A stretch of DNA of 8,349 bases from Spirochaetae bacterium HGW-Spirochaetae-9. GTDB taxonomy: Bacteria > Spirochaetota > Spirochaetia > Treponematales > Rectinemataceae. The number at the start of each line of letters is the position of its first letter. Within the stretch, counting starts at the first letter, position 1. Both the position numbers and the translations under genes were made by a program. The notes under the pieces are model-generated. The model saw only the letters and a list, made by a program, of their open reading frames with translations, searched no databases and was not told the DNA's origin. The stretch lies in the NCBI GenBank assembly GCA_002839205.1, contig PGXP01000063.1:1-8349 (forward strand), given 5' to 3'. Below, piece by piece: positions 6,737 to 8,349 of the stretch.

Positions 6737-7462
6737 TTATCCAATTCCTATTGCCGATCCCTCCGGCCAGGTGCCTTTTACAAGTGACAGCGGGGTTACC
6801 CGGCACCGGGCGCCGAGGATGCTTCCCGGATTGAGGACGCTGTTGCAGCCTATTTCGCAGGCATCGCCAAGAATGGCGCCGAATTTCCCAAGCCCCGTGT
6901 CCTGAAGACTGGGTTCGCCACCCCCGCCGGGAGTAAGGAGGGCTGCCCTGATATTCCTCTTGTCCAGCCTCACATTCGATAGTATTACGCCTGCCCCTAT
7001 ATGAGCCTTGATGCCCATTATGGAATCACCTACATAGTTGAAATGGGGAGCCTGGGCACCCTCGAGAAGGACACAGCGCTTGAACTCGCTGGCATGACCC
7101 AGCACCGCCCCATCGCCGGCGAGAACGATGCCGCGCAGGTAGGCGCCCTGCCGAATCTCGCAGCGATCGCCAATCCAGGCTGGCCCCCGTATGTATGCTC
7201 CCGTCTCGACAAGGCAGTCGGCCCCGATATGCACGCTTCCTTCGATATGGACGCCTGGCTCTATCCGCGACCGGGCTCCAAGGCGAAGGTCGCCCTGTGT
7301 TCCGGCGAGAGGGTCCTCGGCAAGGAGGATGCCCAGGTAGGTATCGAGGGCAGTGAGGGCTTCCCAGGGCTGGTCGAGGTAGTTGAAAAGTCGGGCAAAC
7401 GCCGTCGCCTCAAGGTCGAAGAGGGAAGGCATTCCCGTCCAGAGCCGCGACGAGTGTGCCAT
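6737..7462 (-). CDS. Left-handed beta-helix (hexapeptide) transferase, GlmU C-terminal-like
   Basis: Protein of 241 residues. The first 55 are probably helical, followed by hexapeptide repeats from about residue 59 (LRLGARSRIEPGVHIEGSVHIGAD) to 228. The segment GHASEFKRCVLLEGA followed by QAPHFNYVGDSIMG resembles the acetyltransferase site of GlmU. His140 in APHFNYVGD aligns by eye with the catalytic histidine in GlmU's AGHLTYLGD. A loop between about 163 and 192, containing TPGGGG, is longer than in GlmU. The likely role is acyl, probably acetyl, transfer to a sugar phosphate, or a structural/regulatory partner of the nucleotidyltransferase just upstream. ATG at 7462 follows that gene's TGA by two bases and has AGGAGGA at 7471-7477, eight bases upstream. 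The stop is TAA. The fold is near certain; the substrate is not known. Confidence 0.82.
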   Translation of the reverse strand: MAHSSRLWTGMPSLFDLEATAFARLFNYLDQPWEALTALDTYLGILLAEDPLAGTQGDLRLGARSRIEPGVHIEGSVHIGADCLVETGAYIRGPAWIGDRCEIRQGAYLRGIVLAGDGAVLGHASEFKRCVLLEGAQAPHFNYVGDSIMGIKAHIGAGVILSNVRLDKRNIRAALLTPGGGGEPSLQDTGLGKFGAILGDACEIGCNSVLNPGSILGARCRVTPLSLVKGTWPEGSAIGIG

Positions 7463-7464
7463 GA

Positions 7465-8349
7465 TCAGATTCCTCCTGCGTTTTTGTAGCCTCTCCAGAG
7501 GGGTGAGGGATACTCCCCTCGCCCGATCCGCTCCCCTATCGCGAGCCTCGCCTCCAGAATGTCATCGGGATTGGTGAGGCCAAAGTAGGCTTCATCGACG
7601 GGCAAGGCCCATACCTGGGCTTCCCCCGCCTCAATCATGGTTCCGACGATGCCGGGGAGATAGAACTCGGCCTTCGCCCGATCGGCCCGATGGTCCTTCC
7701 CCTGAATGGAGAGAAATTCGGCAAACTGGGCCGCCGCGCTGGGAAACACGGCTGGGGTAAGACCCCAAAGGTTCATCGACACGGACAGGTCGGGTAAAAG
7801 CTCCTCAGCGTCCCCGCTGCCTCTTATGGAGAAAATCCTGCCCTCCATCACTTCGATGCGGGTATGCTCAACGATGCGAAAAAGCTTGCCGGAAGCATCT
7901 GTTGAGCATATCGCCCTGGACACCGAACCTTTCGGCGAGACGACTGCTCCCAGCCTGTACCCGGGCAGGCAAAATCGCGCCGCAGCCCCGGTTTTTACAT
8001 CCGCCCGGCAATCGGCAGCGAGAAAATCATGGATCGCCTTCAGTCCGCCTGTGCCGTAGAAATCGTCTGCGTTCATGACGGCGAAAGGGGCTTTTTCGAG
8101 AAGATGCCTCGCACAGAGCAGGGCATGCCCCGTACCCCAGGGCTTTGTTCTTTCCTTCACTGCCGCCTCAGCCCTGAAAGCCTCAGGAACTGCCATGCCG
8201 ACATCCTGAAAGGCCAGCTCGAAGGGCAGGTTTTCCGGGAGGTGCGAGAGAATGTGGGCGGAAAAATCGTCTTCTATGTCCTTTCTTATGAGGAAAACGA
8301 TACTGTCGAAGCCTGCCTTGAGCGCGTTGTAGACATTGTACTCCAGGAG
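7465..8349 (-). CDS. Sugar-phosphate nucleotidyltransferase family protein (N-terminus outside window)
   Basis: The frame is open to the right edge of the window, with 294 residues visible; the N-terminal Gly-rich nucleotide loop is missing, probably 25-40 residues. The visible part fits the NTP_transferase (GT-A) fold: EYNVYNALKAGFDSIVFLIRKDIEDDF at the start, KPWGTGHA at 69-76 (nucleotide/sugar contact), NADDFYG at 93-99 (metal-binding acidic pair), SVSMNLWGLTP in the second half, then the C-terminal FYLPGIVGTMIEAG and PVDEAYFGLTNPDD. The enzyme should join a sugar-1-phosphate to a nucleotide, or be a relative with that ancestry, in the cytosol. An internal ATG at 8196 is not the start, since conserved family sequence continues upstream. 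It is followed two bases later by the beta-helix gene, so the pair probably works in one pathway, such as cell-envelope sugar precursor supply. Confidence 0.87.
   Translation of the reverse strand, partial: LLEYNVYNALKAGFDSIVFLIRKDIEDDFSAHILSHLPENLPFELAFQDVGMAVPEAFRAEAAVKERTKPWGTGHALLCARHLLEKAPFAVMNADDFYGTGGLKAIHDFLAADCRADVKTGAAARFCLPGYRLGAVVSPKGSVSRAICSTDASGKLFRIVEHTRIEVMEGRIFSIRGSGDAEELLPDLSVSMNLWGLTPAVFPSAAAQFAEFLSIQGKDHRADRAKAEFYLPGIVGTMIEAGEAQVWALPVDEAYFGLTNPDDILEARLAIGERIGRGEYPSPLWRGYKNAGGI

Noticed and set aside
6657..6806. N-terminal extension of nfnA into the upstream gene
   Set aside because: The extension would overlap the end of the beta-helix gene and lacks family sequence, whereas ATG 6656 has a ribosome site and begins where FNR-like homology starts.
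1..8349. Mobile element, CRISPR array, tRNA or other RNA gene, defence system
   Set aside because: No direct-repeat arrays, transposase or integrase motifs, tRNA-like folds or known defence domains were seen; coding sequence of metabolic genes accounts for nearly all bases.

Overview
The window is a gene-dense, GC-rich stretch of bacterial chromosome with almost no non-coding DNA. It holds eight clear protein genes, two of them cut by the window edges. The largest gap is about 80 bases, and most junctions are start/stop overlaps or direct abutments. The gene types suggest an anaerobe or fermenter: a Bmp-type nucleoside ABC permease, an Nfn-type flavoprotein pair, a small exported TPR protein and a sugar nucleotidyltransferase next to a hexapeptide-repeat protein. 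The combination resembles free-living or gut Spirochaetota. That placement is an impression from gene content, not a demonstrated assignment, and Firmicutes-like or Thermotoga-like anaerobes remain possible. No RNA gene, insertion sequence, CRISPR array or phage gene was seen.

Plus strand, 1-2148: the end of an ABC transporter permease of the simple-sugar/nucleoside class overlaps by GTGA an amidohydrolase whose metal-site spacing matches the MTA/SAH deaminase group. Together they look like the end of a nucleoside uptake and deamination operon.

Minus strand, 8349-2149, read right to left: (i) a sugar-1-phosphate nucleotidyltransferase lacking its N-terminus, then a GlmU-C-terminus-like left-handed beta-helix protein 2 bases downstream; (ii) an 80-base gap with an inverted repeat and weak promoter-like boxes; (iii) nfnA and nfnB, overlapping by ATGA, encoding the two subunits of an NADH-dependent reduced ferredoxin:NADP+ oxidoreductase-like complex (often annotated as glutamate synthase small subunit plus sulfide dehydrogenase subunit); (iv) a possible 18-codon ORF joined by TAATG and ATGA overlaps to its neighbours; (v) an exported TPR protein; and (vi) an AbgB-like M20D amidohydrolase, joined to the TPR gene by ATGA. 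The M20D gene and the plus-strand amidohydrolase converge with zero bases between their stop codons.

I see no clearly new defence or mobile system. The points most worth a second look are the split GlmU-like gene pair, the tight TPR/M20D pairing with the micro-ORF ahead of it, the Nfn-type pair, and the recurrence of the palindrome TGATCA at gene junctions.
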